DNA from: Cryptomeria japonica
Taxonomy: Eukaryota > Streptophyta > Pinopsida > Cupressales > Cupressaceae
Direction: 5' to 3'
Assembly: GCF_030272615.1 (NCBI RefSeq)
Contig: NC_081415.1
Location: forward strand, 375,365,392-375,423,391
Length of the DNA stretch: 58,000 nt
Below, one piece after another: positions 45,918 through 56,814 of the stretch; position 1 is the first letter of the stretch; the number at the start of each line of letters is the position of its first letter. The position numbers were made by a program, and so were the translations under genes. The notes beneath the pieces are model-generated. The model saw only the letters and a program-made list of their open reading frames with translations, was not told where the DNA came from and did no database searches.

Positions 45918-46839
45918 TGTTGGAATCCAATAACACTGAGAGGGGGCGAGGGTGAATCAATGTTATACCGGAATGATTAATTTTTGTCTTATTAAAACAT
46001 GCATACACCAATACATAATTGAAAGAAGTAAAGCAACCGATAAGCCAATCACATAAATGAGAACCATAACACACATAATTATATGTGGAAAACCTCAAAG
46101 AGGAAAAACCACGGTGGGATTTGTAACCCACAATATCAATTCACTGACCAATAGAAGAGATATTACAAAATATAGGGGCTTGCACTTGCAGGAAGGCTTA
46201 CATCCTAGAGCACACTGCTAAATCACAAAAGGAGCCTCACTCACTACATATAAATCCAAACTTCAATTCGGAGAAATGAGTGAACTGCTAAGATAGCATC
46301 TTCTATGCCAGAATACAGTTCCAGTTAAGCTTTGTCTGTTCTGGTCTGAAACCCTAAAACCTTTACTGGAATAACCCTTACATAAATATCCTCACATACA
46401 TGATCTCTCAGATATATTTCGCATGATATCGCATTCACATATCCATTACAATATTCCACTCTTCATATATCAAAAACGATCTAATCCAACTGACCTATAT
46501 ACCCTATACAATTTATCACACCTTATGTCGGCTTACAAAAATATTTACAATATCAAATTACATGTCAACTATATAACATAAATACATGAATATCAAAATT
46601 ATTTGCCGATGCCGGATCCAAGAGATGTCGGCCTCCAATACCGATAACCATATTCTAAACCATGTCGGCCTGCATTGCCAGTAACCAAATAAATCCTTCT
46701 ATCTGTCGGTGTCGGTGCTGGTGCCAATGTAGTGCCTTTCGGTACACAACTGAACCAAAATATGAAGCCGGAACAAGATACTATGTTGCCATCAATGACA
46801 ACATAGTGAAACCAACCAATTGAGTGTCAATTGCCAACA
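45918..46839 (-). repeat. 5' LTR of N1
   Basis: Plus strand TGTTGGAATCC to ATTGCCAACA; pairs with 33375-34303 with scattered differences. Confidence 0.95.
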
Positions 46840-47180
46840 AGTTGTGGCCGCTTTATCACCAACCTTTAGAAGAGAATTAGCTCTACTTTCTGAATCTTTA
46901 AATAGTATTATTCTTAGATTGATGAATGCTAATGTGTTGCAACTTCCACCCATTAAACCTATAGATACCTCTAGGCCTTTACCAACTTCTTTCGATCATA
47001 AAGCCTTTTGCCGATACCATTGTCAAGCTAACCATGATACTAAAAAGTGTTACAAATTGAGGTAGAAGATCCAAGACTTTATTAATTCCAATACCATATA
47101 TATGTAGGGTGTGAATGATAAAGAAAACAAATTCGTGACACCTCCTAATGAAAATTTGCAAATATTTACTAATCCTTTGG
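46840..47180 (+). pseudogene. G1 gag, last part with zinc knuckle
   Basis: Continues gag after N1: LSPTFRRELALLSES, then CRYHCQANHDTKKCYKL, which has the spacing of a gypsy-type zinc knuckle. Stops follow at 47064 and near 47107. Confidence 0.85.
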
Positions 47181-47329
47181 CTTCTAATTCTACTAATGTC
47201 ATTTAATGTAAGCCACTCATAATTACTTCTAATGCTATATGCATAACAACTAACAAAGTTTTAAATCTTATTGAACAACCCAAACCTAAACTTGAACCAT
47301 GCATTACCTTTGATTCTAAGGAGATTACT

Positions 47330-47720
47330 GAAGCACCTGATGGACCATTGTACATTACTACAAAGATTAAAGGAAAGCTCTCACAATGAGTGCTCATTGA
47401 TCTAGTATGTATGGTGAATGTTATTACTAAAGAACATAATTTGTTTACACAATAATTTCATCAAGAAACATATGACAAATCTGATGTTATTATTAAACTG
47501 TATGATGGTTTCACTTGTCCTACTATAGGCTCTATCATCTTCTAGTTGAGGTTGGCACTAAGTTCTTAGATGTTACCTTCACTGTTATCATTGGCTCTCT
47601 TCAATGGCTCTCTTCAATGAAAGCTATCTCTTCTACCTTTCATAATTGTGTGAAGTTCCCTCATAATGGGCATATTATCATGATCAATCACAATCTTTAC
47701 CAAGTCGCAAAGAGATGTTG
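47330..47720 (+). pseudogene. G1 aspartic protease remnant
   Basis: VLIDLVCMVNVIT (near 47392) is the degraded form of the gypsy protease active site (usually V-I-D-x-G-x-x-V-N). After frame breaks come YDGFTCPTIGSI and VEVGTKFLDVTFTVIIGS, typical of the protease body. The catalytic glycine is lost. No reverse transcriptase follows. Confidence 0.8.
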
Positions 47721-47856
47721 AAATTTCACCCTTGATTACTTTTGGCCTCAAGAACTTGAACCTTTCAAACCATGAAATGATGTTGTTTCCCTATCTTATC
47801 AAAAATAGAAAAATGAGATGTTATCGACCTTGAGTAAACCCAAAGATCCTTGACCT

Positions 47857-48525
47857 ATGGATATTCCTCCTCCTCATCCTAGACCTGCACTTGTTCCTAC
47901 TCCTTTTTTTCCTCCTATATATGCTGGAGTGCCACCACCTACATCGTATAAAGGAAAATTCCTAGCACCCTATATCTCTCAACCTAGTGATCTTTCTTCC
48001 ATTCCTCCTCTTACGAGAGAAGAAATGAAGCGTATGTTGATTGATCCTTGGCAAGTCGAGTCAAACTAAGAGAAATTATAGCGCGAGAGAACATCAACAA
48101 AGACGCTATGCCAAGGCTCATGAAACTGCTTCCCAAACTAATTCCTCCTCAAAGACGCCAAATGTTGATTTGGTCCCATTTGTCCAACCTTCGCCTAACT
48201 TTAGAGAGGAAGTACAACTTCCTTTACATGTTAAAGATCCTACTATGATTAACTTAGATGATGATGTTGATGCTAATGCTAACAATTTTGATCCTAATGA
48301 TTCTAATGACATGTACAAGGCTATTGAGATTAATCATGAATTATCTTCACAATTTTTAAAAGCATTAAATCTAGCTCATAGTGGCAAACAAAGAAACTCA
48401 TCATTAAGGCATGGTCCTTGTTTCAAACTTGCAGTAGCTCTATCTACCATGCTCGTTGTTGCATCTTGTCCACCACCATTAAGTAATCTTAAGCAAAATT
48501 GGGGGGCAAATGATTTGCTTGGCTA
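47857..48525 (+). pseudogene. G1 region after protease, unknown product
   Basis: A proline-rich piece (PPPHPRPALVPTPFFPP), then LTREEMKRMLIDPWQ, a frameshift near 48050, and an open part with SAREHQQRRYAKAHE and an acidic region, ending at 48525. It is not recognisable as polymerase. It ends about 140 bp before the polypurine tract, so it takes the place of pol in this element. Confidence 0.45.
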
Positions 48526-48664
48526 GCTTCACTTGTGTAGTAGACTCTTATATGTGTTTTCTTGTACGTAATGTGCTTCCCCTATGATGTGCTTCTTGAC
48601 ATGTCTTCATGTTATGTTAGGCTAACTTTGGATGACCCTTGTTGCTTTGTTGGCATAAGGTAAT

Positions 48665-48678
48665 AAAGAGGAGGAATC
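48665..48678 (+). other. Polypurine tract of G1
   Basis: AAAGAGGAGGAATC directly precedes the 3' LTR start TGTTGTGACATT. Confidence 0.8.
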
Positions 48679-49793
48679 TGTTGTGACATTCTTCTAGTTG
48701 TATCTCAATTCTTCTATATGTTGTATCAATGTTATGTAGTAAATGTGCCTTTGTGTTCAAAACTTCAAGATCTCTTTTTATGGTCTCTACCATGTTGACC
48801 CAAAAAGACATATTTGTTCATCTTATGTGCTCTTCTTCCATTGTGCTTGTAGTTCCACTACCTTTGGGGGATGAGGTGAAGTCAATGCAATCATACTTGA
48901 TATACATGATCTATCAAATGCACATATTGACCCCAGTTAGTGGATTCCTTATGCGATTTCTCATTAATTTTTATGGCCATTGCCCTTCATTTGTCCTTGC
49001 TAGGGGGCATACATTGTGGAAACGTGCTTGTCATTTGGATGCATGTATGCTACCTTAAAGCTATTGCTCCCAATAAGATGTACACAATCACTATAATATG
49101 GTGGCATACACTTTGCAAGCCTTACCCCCTTATTTTGACATCTCTCAATTACAATTTCACAAGATCAATTCCAAAATTCAAATGAGCAAGTAATCAAGCA
49201 TCATCAAGGCAATGAAGGAGAGGTCAAGTTCACATTTCAAGCATTCATGATGGCATCTATGATCAGGAAATTATAAATACATTCTATATGACATCATTAA
49301 CCTTTGCATAAAGAATTCAAAGTAAGATTCATTAAGGTATCAAGTTCTAATTGAAGAATTTTCATTCAGATTTAGCCTTGTCCTCAAAATGAAAGCTTTT
49401 CAATTTAGTCAATTCCATCACAAGCTCAACTTCAATTCAAGGTTTAATTCCAAACCTTGGGTTTGACCTAGACAAACCCCTATTAACAACACCATTTCCC
49501 TTCTTTATGTGTGCAGGTGACAAATCTAGAAGCTACGAATAAAGATTCCAATATAAAAGATGATGACGATTGGATCCAAATTTTGTAGGAGTAAAAAGCA
49601 GAGGACCAGGTCGCCTCAAGCATTTCGGTTCGACAAATTTTTAATGAACTTTTGGGAAAATATTTCGAGTGACATTCCGATTCTGAAAGTTTCCTGTTTG
49701 TTTGCATCTGATAGTTGGAGGATCTGATCGCCCCAAGTATCCCAGTCTTATATTTTTAGGTCGAATTTTATGATACACGTGCCTCTCTATACC

Positions 49794-50560
49794 TGTAGAC
49801 ACCTAAAATTGTCCTATCCCAATTAAATAAATATTTTATTTATTTAATTATTTTATCCTGTCTTCTATTAATTAAATATATTTTTATTTATTTATATAAT
49901 TCATTTATCCTCTTCTAGCCTTTCCCTATTTAAATAAATATTTTTATTTATTTAAATTATCCTTTCTCAAAATTAAATAGATATTTTATTTATTTAATTG
50001 GTCCCACTTCCTTTATTAATTAAATGAATTTTTATTTACTTAATTATTTCATTAGCTTTTTCCTTCTATAACACTTGTCATTTATCTTTTAATTTTTGTC
50101 TATCTACCCTCTCATTATTTTATTATTTTCCCTACCTACCTTTTAATCCTAGCCGCCCATTTATCTTTTTACCTCTTAATCTTATCCCTTTATTTTCTAA
50201 GGTGTCTTCTATATAAGAGGATCCTTTTCATCCTTTCACAACCCTAATAACTAATGACATATGCAATCAAGCTTTCTTGCGATCAAGCGACTTCACAACC
50301 ACAATCCGTTCTTTGTTGAGCTCTTGTGCACATACATAAGAGCAAATATATCAAACAATATCAATGGAGATAGGGGACAATGAAGATCAAACCCTACTTG
50401 GCATGTGAATGGTATTATTGTCTTATTCGTTGATTTACATGTTCTTAGGTTTCTTCATTGGTGTATGGTGAATTCTTTGTTGTAGAACTACAGTTTTATG
50501 TGGTTTGATCTTTTGTAGTTTTACAATAGTTTATCATCATCATTTTTCACCATATACTTG
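49794..50560 (+). mobile_element. Solo-LTR-like insertion in the G1 3' LTR
   Basis: Begins TGTAGACACCTAAAATTG, the same terminus as the G2 LTR read in its own direction, and is flanked by the exact duplication ATACC (49789-49793 and 50561-50565). The 5' LTR of G1 has the uninterrupted sequence. The right end reads CTTG rather than the expected CA. Its first 250 bp are AT-rich palindromes. Confidence 0.75.
49820..50050. repeat. Array of AT-rich palindromes
   Basis: Five blocks of the form AAATAAATATTTTATTTATT, about 40-70 bp apart, separated by C/T-rich spacers. The related G2 LTR has a comparable array of TTAATTAATT blocks at 51600-51860. Confidence 0.85.
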
Positions 50561-50874
50561 ATACCTTCTCAAATCTATCTCTGTGTCGCATACTACATCT
50601 GAAACCTATTGTTCATGTTATTTTATGTTAGTTTTCTATCATTTGCCCTAGATCTAATATTTAAATTCAATAATACACATTCGACTTTAATTTCCAAAAG
50701 GGGAGGTGAATTTGATTTACATTCAATCTTTTTCATGTTAAACTAAAACGATTGAAATAACAATGAAAACAATTAAGCAAGCTATTAACTCCAAACACCT
50801 CAAGATTGGGATGTTTAAAAAGGAGGAAATGAAGTGTAAAAACATAAAACAAGAGAATGCAAACCTCATTTACC

Positions 50875-51060
50875 AACTTTAATTCGATTATCCCGAGTTT
50901 GGATGTGTTCTCACGACATAGCTTGTGCTCGATTGTGATCCATGATGCTGATATGCTGATGTTTACTAACTTTGATTCAATTATCCTGAGTTCGGATGTG
51001 TTCTCACGACATAGCTTGTGCTCGATTGTGATCCATGATGCTGATATGCTAATTGGAATC
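50875..51060. repeat. 93-bp tandem duplication in the G2 LTR
   Basis: The unit from AACTTTAATTCGATTATC to GCTGATATGCT occurs at 50875 and again at 50968 with few differences. Confidence 0.9.
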
Positions 51061-51261
51061 AAGATGCTAGGATGGGATGAGTGGATATGAAGAATAATTT
51101 TGGCATAATGATAGCATGGATGCTAAATGATGAATGGAATTCTGCATTATGGTATTACGAATGTATGAAAGTGGATGATATGCTCCAAAATGAGGGGCGA
51201 TTAAATAGGATTTGGAAGGGAAGGAGGGGATGGGAAAATGCAACACTTGGCTCAACAAGGA

Positions 51262-51352
51262 TTGGCAAATGTCCTCAAGAGGGACATATGTCAAAAGGGG
51301 CTTGACAAGTGTCCTTAAGATGAACACATGTCAAAAGGGGCTTGACATGTGT
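51262..51352. repeat. 41-bp repeats ending in an 11-bp inverted repeat
   Basis: Units contain ACATATGTCAAAAGGGGCT and TGACAAGTGTCC. The last forms ACACATGTCAA (51324) and TTGACATGTGT (51342-51352), perfect arms around a 7-nt loop. Confidence 0.85.
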
Positions 51353-51904
51353 CCATTTTGGGAGGAAGCCACCCAGAATAGGATCAATTTCATAATATTA
51401 AGGGAATTAAGGATTTATTTGTGTGCACACACATGTGAAGGGGAGGTTAGGATAAGATAAGATAAGCTTAGTTTGGGGGTGGTTTGGAAGGATAGGCTTG
51501 GTTAGAACCTAAGGGGAAGGTTAGGGGTTAGATGAAGGGTTAGTTAGATGGAGGGTTAAATTTAGGTGGTTCAAAGTTAGGAGCCATGTGTCCTAAATAG
51601 GATATTTGAATTAAATTAATTCAAATAAAGGGGAGAAAAAGGGGAATTAATTAATGATATTAATTAATTCATGGATTGGGAAAAAGGGAAGTTAATTAAA
51701 TATATTAATTAATTCATGGAGTTAGGAAATGAGGAATTAATTAATTCAAAGAATTAAGAAAGGAGAATTAATTAATTGGACTAATTAATTCATAGGATTA
51801 GGATAGGGGAATTAATTAATTCAAGGGATGTACTAATCTATTAAGATAATTAATTAATTGGCTAAGGGAATTTAAATTTGATTAGTCAAATTTAGGTGTC
51901 TACA

Positions 51905-51919
51905 TTTTGCCCCTCTTCG
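51905..51919 (-). other. Polypurine tract of G2
   Basis: Minus strand CGAAGAGGGGCAAAA directly precedes the LTR start TGTAGACACC. Confidence 0.85.
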
Positions 51920-53335
51920 TGGTGGCAGTAGAATAGTGTCAGTGCTAAGACAATAAGACACCAATGGCTTGGAGAAAAAGGAGCAAGAAAAATGCCCTAG
52001 GTGGACGAAGAAGTGACTGGGGATGCCCCCTCGAGAGGGTGCACGGGGAAAAAGGGGGCCGAGCGACATCCTGAAAGAAATATTGCACCAGTTGATGAGA
52101 TGGAAGGCAACACAAGGTGAAGCCTAGGGGGAGACAAATTAGAGGGGAAAGGGGGAGAAAATGCAAATGCAATGGAGATGGAAATGGAAACATCATTGAG
52201 CGCGAATACCCGCAAAATGAGACGTCATGTAGTGAGCACTAATTTTGATTTAGAAGTGTATGTGAGTCACCGAGGTATGAGGAACCATGGTGGAATTTCA
52301 CAGCCAATGCATGGATTGACACATAATCAGACATGTAGGATAATTTAGCATCTCACAGAGTTACAAAGACCCTAGAGGAAATAATGCTAAACTAACCATA
52401 AGCAAAAGACATGCCCTAGTGTAACATGAGATAACATAGACCTCATGAGGGTACAAGGAACACATCAAGAAAACACGCCAAGCAAAAACCAAAAGCAACA
52501 AGATCAAATCCCAAGCCTTGTTATTCCCAGCTCACCATGATATAAAATATTGTGGCGACCAAGAGGAAACAAGACCCGAGGAGCTTAAAGATAAACAAAG
52601 ATAAAAAAGAATCAAAGTCAACACAAGTGTCTCAGATATCTTTTTCAAAGGATGATTGATTGGATTAGGATTTGATGATGTCTAACTTGAGGAAGGATAC
52701 ATCCTAGACAAACTGATGATGGATGTTGTTGATGTGAGAATGATATATCTTGAAACAACACCAGGATACAAAGATTGTTGATGATTGAAAAAAGGATTCG
52801 AAAGGATCATGATGAAAATGATTCTCAAGGATGATTTTTGAAGAGCGAGATGATAGGATATGATCTCGAAGGACATGACCAAAGAACACCTATGTATATT
52901 GACACCTATATACAACCAACAAAATGACCTAGGAAAAGATGATAGTATGCACGGGACAAGACGAAACTATGCACAAACGACCAAGCGAGGAAGGGTATCT
53001 AAATGGACTATGTACAATGGAAAAGCGAGGCGAAGTGGATGGAGGCAAGGGAATGCGGGTACCATGGGATACTGCATCGAAAAGAGGTGGAGGCGATGGA
53101 GATGAAGATGGGGGAGGGTAACAATGTATACTGTACCATGAAAAGGTGGATGGAAGAGTTGAAGGATAATGGGACTGCCCTTTACACATGGCGCCTATTG
53201 CCATGTTTTCAACACATGTACATGCCCAAGACACCACAAGAAGTGGTTTTCACTGGATGACAAATTTATTTTTCTTTACTATTTTTGCTCTTTTTTTGGT
53301 TTTTTTATTTTTGGTATTTTCCAAATTTTAGAACA
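51920..53335 (-). other. G2 3' untranslated region
   Basis: Between the end of integrase and the polypurine tract. Purine-rich on the plus strand, which makes long open frames on both strands with low-complexity products; no domain recognised. Confidence 0.6.
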
Positions 53336-53339
53336 AAAG

Positions 53340-54640
53340 GTACGCTGCGAGGGACTAGGAATATAATATTTTCAAGTGCAAGATATTAAGGGGGTCATTG
53401 AGAGGCTCCCCTTCTAGAGTTGATAATGAATATGCACTTGAACCATATTTTGCTGTGACCACAAATGGGCCGAGCCAATTATCTTCAAGCATTCCTTTCT
53501 TTTCTTGGTCTTGCTAATTTATTGGGTTTTCTTTGAGGACTAGATCTCCTACTTCAAATTCACAAGGTTGGACCCTCTTTTAATATTGCCTCTTAAGGCG
53601 GATATGATATATTTGCAGATGATCATAGGCTTTCAGATGCTGCTCGTCAAGCAGATCTAGCTGGGCTAGGCTTGCCACTCTATAGTCTTCATCAGAAACA
53701 AACTCTTTCAAGGATATGCACAATGAGGGTAATTCTACCTCAATTGGTAAGACTGCTTCAACACTATATACAAGGAAATAGGGAGTGGTTGCAATGCGAG
53801 TTTGGATATTGATGCGATAAGCCCAAAGGGTGAGATTAAGATGGAGGTGCCGCTCACGACCAGTTTCATTGACACCTTTGTTTAGGATATGAAGCAATGG
53901 TTTATTAGTTACCTCGGCTTAGTAGTTCCCTTGAGGGTGATATGGTTAGACCAACAAGATGGATATGGAATGTGGAGCAAAGATCACATGTGTTGGTTTT
54001 TGAATGGGGTTCCATTGTCAGTAATGATGGTGGAGGGAATCCAATGGTAGCAAATAAGGTGATATAGGATGAACTTGGACACTTGAACACTAGTAGTAAG
54101 GGTAAGGGGAATGGCTTCTACCCACTTGGTGAAATATTATGTTGTAGTAATGATTAACTTGTGTCCAGTTGAGGAAGGAGGGTGGATCTTAGCAATGAGG
54201 TTGATGCCCCATGTAGAAAAAAGGCCACTGTGTTGAGATAGGCTAAAAATCCTATGCTGGAACATGAATCAAGTGTCCATGCTACTGACAAGGTACACAT
54301 TTCTTTACAGGTTCACAACAATCATGTTTCATGGTGGTCCAATAGTAACCCACTCTTTAGAGATGTTTGTCTAGAACATATCCAATCATATGAACACCAC
54401 AAGTTCCGACATGCACTTATTTCATTGCAATATTAGCTTCATTCGAATCTAAACATCCAGCGAGGATGTCATTGTAGCCACGATGATATAGATTATCTCC
54501 TATGAGGGTAAATCAGGCACAACGATGGATGAGGTTTTGACATTCATTATGAGATATGTTGGGTGGAAGGGTACCATCTTTAAGGTAGGCACGTATGTGG
54601 TGCAAGACACTTCCTATTTTGGATTTTGTTTGTTGTTTGT
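53340..54640 (-). pseudogene. G2 gypsy integrase remnant
   Basis: Minus reading gives, in order, the HHCC zinc finger (VHVGTCGVHMIGYVLDKHL and DCCEPVKKC, near 54420-54290), the catalytic core (YFTKWVEAIPL near 54120, IITDNGTPFKN near 54010, and the third-acid region upstream of RERHLHLNLTLWAYR) and the C-terminal fold (FEVGDLVLKENP, NWLGPFVVTAKYG, ending near 53360). Stops such as those before YFTKW and within GNTKP-type positions break the frame. Confidence 0.93.
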
Positions 54641-54644
54641 GTGT

Positions 54645-56060
54645 TGGTAGATGCTTCTACACCCTAGGATGGTGTTTTGGATCAAGATTGGATCTTTGGA
54701 TCCTAGGAATGTAATAAATAACCTATTGTAAGGTCAATTGGCTCTAGGTCATTTATAAACCTAGTGACCAACTCTGACCATGGGTTCATGTAAGGCGGGA
54801 TGTATGTTGTTAGGTTGTCCTAAGTTGTTTTAGGCTTATGATTGGTCTAGAAGTCCATTAGGGACTTTGGAATGTCAAATTTGAAAAGTTGTCAAAAGAT
54901 GTAAAAAGTTGCAAAAGTTGCTAAGCAACTTTTCAAAGTTGCTAAGCAACATTTACCCACCGATTGGCAAAGAAATTCCAATGGTCATAACTAGTTGGAA
55001 ATCAGTTGTAGCCATTGGGGGAAGGCCTATTTGTGCCTTTGAGATCATCTATGAGTAGGTTGGATGATGAATGTATGAAGTTGGTGGTTTGAATAAACAA
55101 AAACTCAGATTTTGCCCATTTTTATTGGTTTTCCGTACAGTACGATCTAACAGAGCATTGGTTGGCATGAAATTTTGATTTGGTTGGATTGTGGTGTGAG
55201 TGTAGGTTTGAATGCAAGTGATCTGACTTGAATTGGTGGATTTTGGAGCAAGTTGTGGATGGTTTTCGAAAAACTGTCACTCAGAAATCCGGTTCATAGG
55301 GTTTCACCAAAAGAATGGCCCTTACTTGCAGATCCTATTGAGGAACTCATCGGCCCTTTGGGAAATGTAGGTTGAGGGTGTGCATATTGTGATTCCAAAA
55401 TGGTGGAATCTCGGAGTGAGTTTTGGTGTGGTTTCCATCATACCTTAGGTTAAACAAAACCATGTGTTTAGCCTAGCCTTGAGGAGGAATGAGAGAATAG
55501 TCACCTAAGGAGAGTTTGGGAACCGATATAAGGGTGGTTTTGGTTCATTAGATACCTAAGGAACATACCCAAGGAGTGAGTTAGGTTTTGTAACCCCATT
55601 CTTAAGTAGTTGCTTTGGAAAACAAACCTAATTAGGCCTATTAGGTTTGCAAACCCAGTAGGTGCTTGAGGGTGTTGGAGCAGGGTCATAACTCTATCTT
55701 TTGAAATTGAATGTAAGCCCCAAAAGGGTACTCTAAAATGTAATTTTTTCCTAGGATTCTTTGAGGAAAATTTGAATTAGTTGAGAAATACCAGTCAAAT
55801 AGGGCTACAAGGAATAATAGGCCTAATTGGGGGTTCCTTGACCCAGGTGCAGTAGGAAGTCTTCAAACTTGGGTGAAAGGTATAGGATGAGTGCCCTTGG
55901 TTGTCAAATATCCCTAACCCTCCTTAGGAAGTGTTGTGGTTGACTGATTATATTGGTATGTGTGTAGAACCCTAGTTGGGGTTGTAATAAGCCTTGATTT
56001 GACAGAGAAGGGTGTATTAGGTCTTCTTACCTTCTTGTTGCCCACTCTGCATTAGTATGT
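54645..56060. mobile_element. 1.4-kb insertion of unknown type in G2 pol
   Basis: The pol reading stops in SPWYHDIL (near 56060) and resumes with LHHIRAYLKDGTLPP (near 54620). Between them lie 1.4 kb with no coding similarity, including paired palindromes at 54913-54950. The left end reads TGTTGGTAGATGC and the right end TTGCCCACTCTGCA, which would suit an LTR, but no matching 5-bp flanks were found, so type and exact limits are open. Confidence 0.5.
54913..54950. repeat. Two copies of the palindrome GTTGCTAAGCAAC
   Basis: The first is extended to a 10-bp arm (AAAAGTTGCT A AGCAACTTTT, 54913-54933); the second is at 54938-54950. Confidence 0.9.
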
Positions 56061-56147
56061 CATGATACCAGGGTGACTGGGGTCCAATAATATTGCATAC
56101 CATTTCTGTGTGCGATGTCTCAAACACAGACTGCAAAAGTAGTTCAA

Positions 56148-56480
56148 CTAAGAATTCATACCTTGCACTATCTGATTCAATATGCTAAAGGGATCCGATA
56201 GTAGCCATTGCATCGACTGCTTTTTTCTGAGCTCAGGGAATCTGGTCGAACAAGATATTCTGGAAGTTCTTAAGGTCATCAACCATTCTCTTGTGTGGCA
56301 TGATCTTGTCATATTTGGTTTGATATTCATTGTTGACTTGTCGGATGACGAGTTGTGAATCTCCATAAACCAAGAGATCTGAGATATTCCTTTAGATAGC
56401 AGTTTTGAGCCCAGTGATCAGGCCTTCATATTTAACTATATTGTTGGTACATGGGATGATAGCCTAAATGATTTAGGAAT
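56148..56480 (-). pseudogene. G2 RNase H remnant
   Basis: Minus reading: IVKYEGLITGLKTAI, a stop, ISDLLVYGDSQLVIRQVNNE (third catalytic Asp in the D-S-Q block), then KIMPHKRMVDDLKNFQ, followed by the linker to integrase. This is the RNase H of gypsy pol. Confidence 0.88.
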
Positions 56481-56814
56481 AAGGTCACCTTGATGAATGA
56501 CAAAGAGGAATATTGGCCTCACTCCCTTTTGTGTATGAGAACCATCAAAATAAAGTTTCTAGGGGTTTGTGCAGTGACAGAGCGACCATACTCACTAGGA
56601 AATTCTGTGACTAATGGATATGTATCAACGAGGGGTGTCTCTACTAACTATCGCCAATGACCTGCCCTTTGATGGATTTTCTATCTACACACTATATCAA
56701 ATTCACTAACATGACCCACTTGGCTATGCGTCTTGTCAAAGTGGTTTTTGATAGCAAGTACTTTAGTGTGTCAATCTTGTAGATGAGTTTAACTATATGG
56801 CTTGACATGTAGTG

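Larger units (their letters stand above)
33375..46839 (-). mobile_element. N1: Sirevirus-like LTR element without pol, 13.5 kb
   Basis: LTRs of 929 and 922 bp (TGTTGG...GCCAACA), target duplication AGGTG/AGTTG (33370-33374 and 46840-46844, one mismatch), a primer site and repeated polypurine tracts of the form CAAAGGGGGAG fit a Sirevirus-like copia lineage reading on the minus strand. It has a coiled-coil/zinc-knuckle gag next to the primer site and a large second ORF next to the 3' LTR, but no protease, integrase, reverse transcriptase or RNase H. The middle is occupied by plus-strand block N2, itself split by S2. Whether pol was lost before or with that event is unknown. Confidence 0.88.
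21440..50735 (+). mobile_element. G1: old Ty3/gypsy gag-protease element, split by insertions
   Basis: The two LTRs share long similarity (21804 onward with 49118 onward, and 23300-23640 with 49640-50720). Between them in plus orientation lie a primer site, gag, a decayed aspartic protease and a polypurine tract. No reverse transcriptase, RNase H or integrase is seen, so this resembles a gag-only non-autonomous element or a deletion product. Insertions split it: a LINE and C1 near the 5' end, S1 and N1 inside gag, a solo LTR and G2 in the 3' LTR. The last part of the 3' LTR must lie beyond G2, outside the window. The 5' start is approximate. Confidence 0.82.
48679..50735 (+). repeat. 3' LTR of G1, interrupted
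   Basis: Starts TGTTGTGACATTC and aligns with the 5' LTR from 49118 on. It contains a 767-bp insertion (49794-50560) and is cut at 50735 by G2; the last ~100 bp present in the 5' LTR (23640-23757) are not seen. Confidence 0.8.
50736..51904 (-). repeat. 3' LTR of G2
   Basis: In its own direction starts TGTAGACACCTAAATTTGAC and ends AGTTTAACA. Includes a 93-bp tandem duplication, 41-bp repeats and AT-rich palindromes. Confidence 0.88.

Noticed and set aside
52860-53260. Overlapping open frames on both strands in the G2 3' region
   Set aside because: Purine/pyrimidine bias suppresses stops; no recognisable domain, and the region lies between integrase and the polypurine tract.
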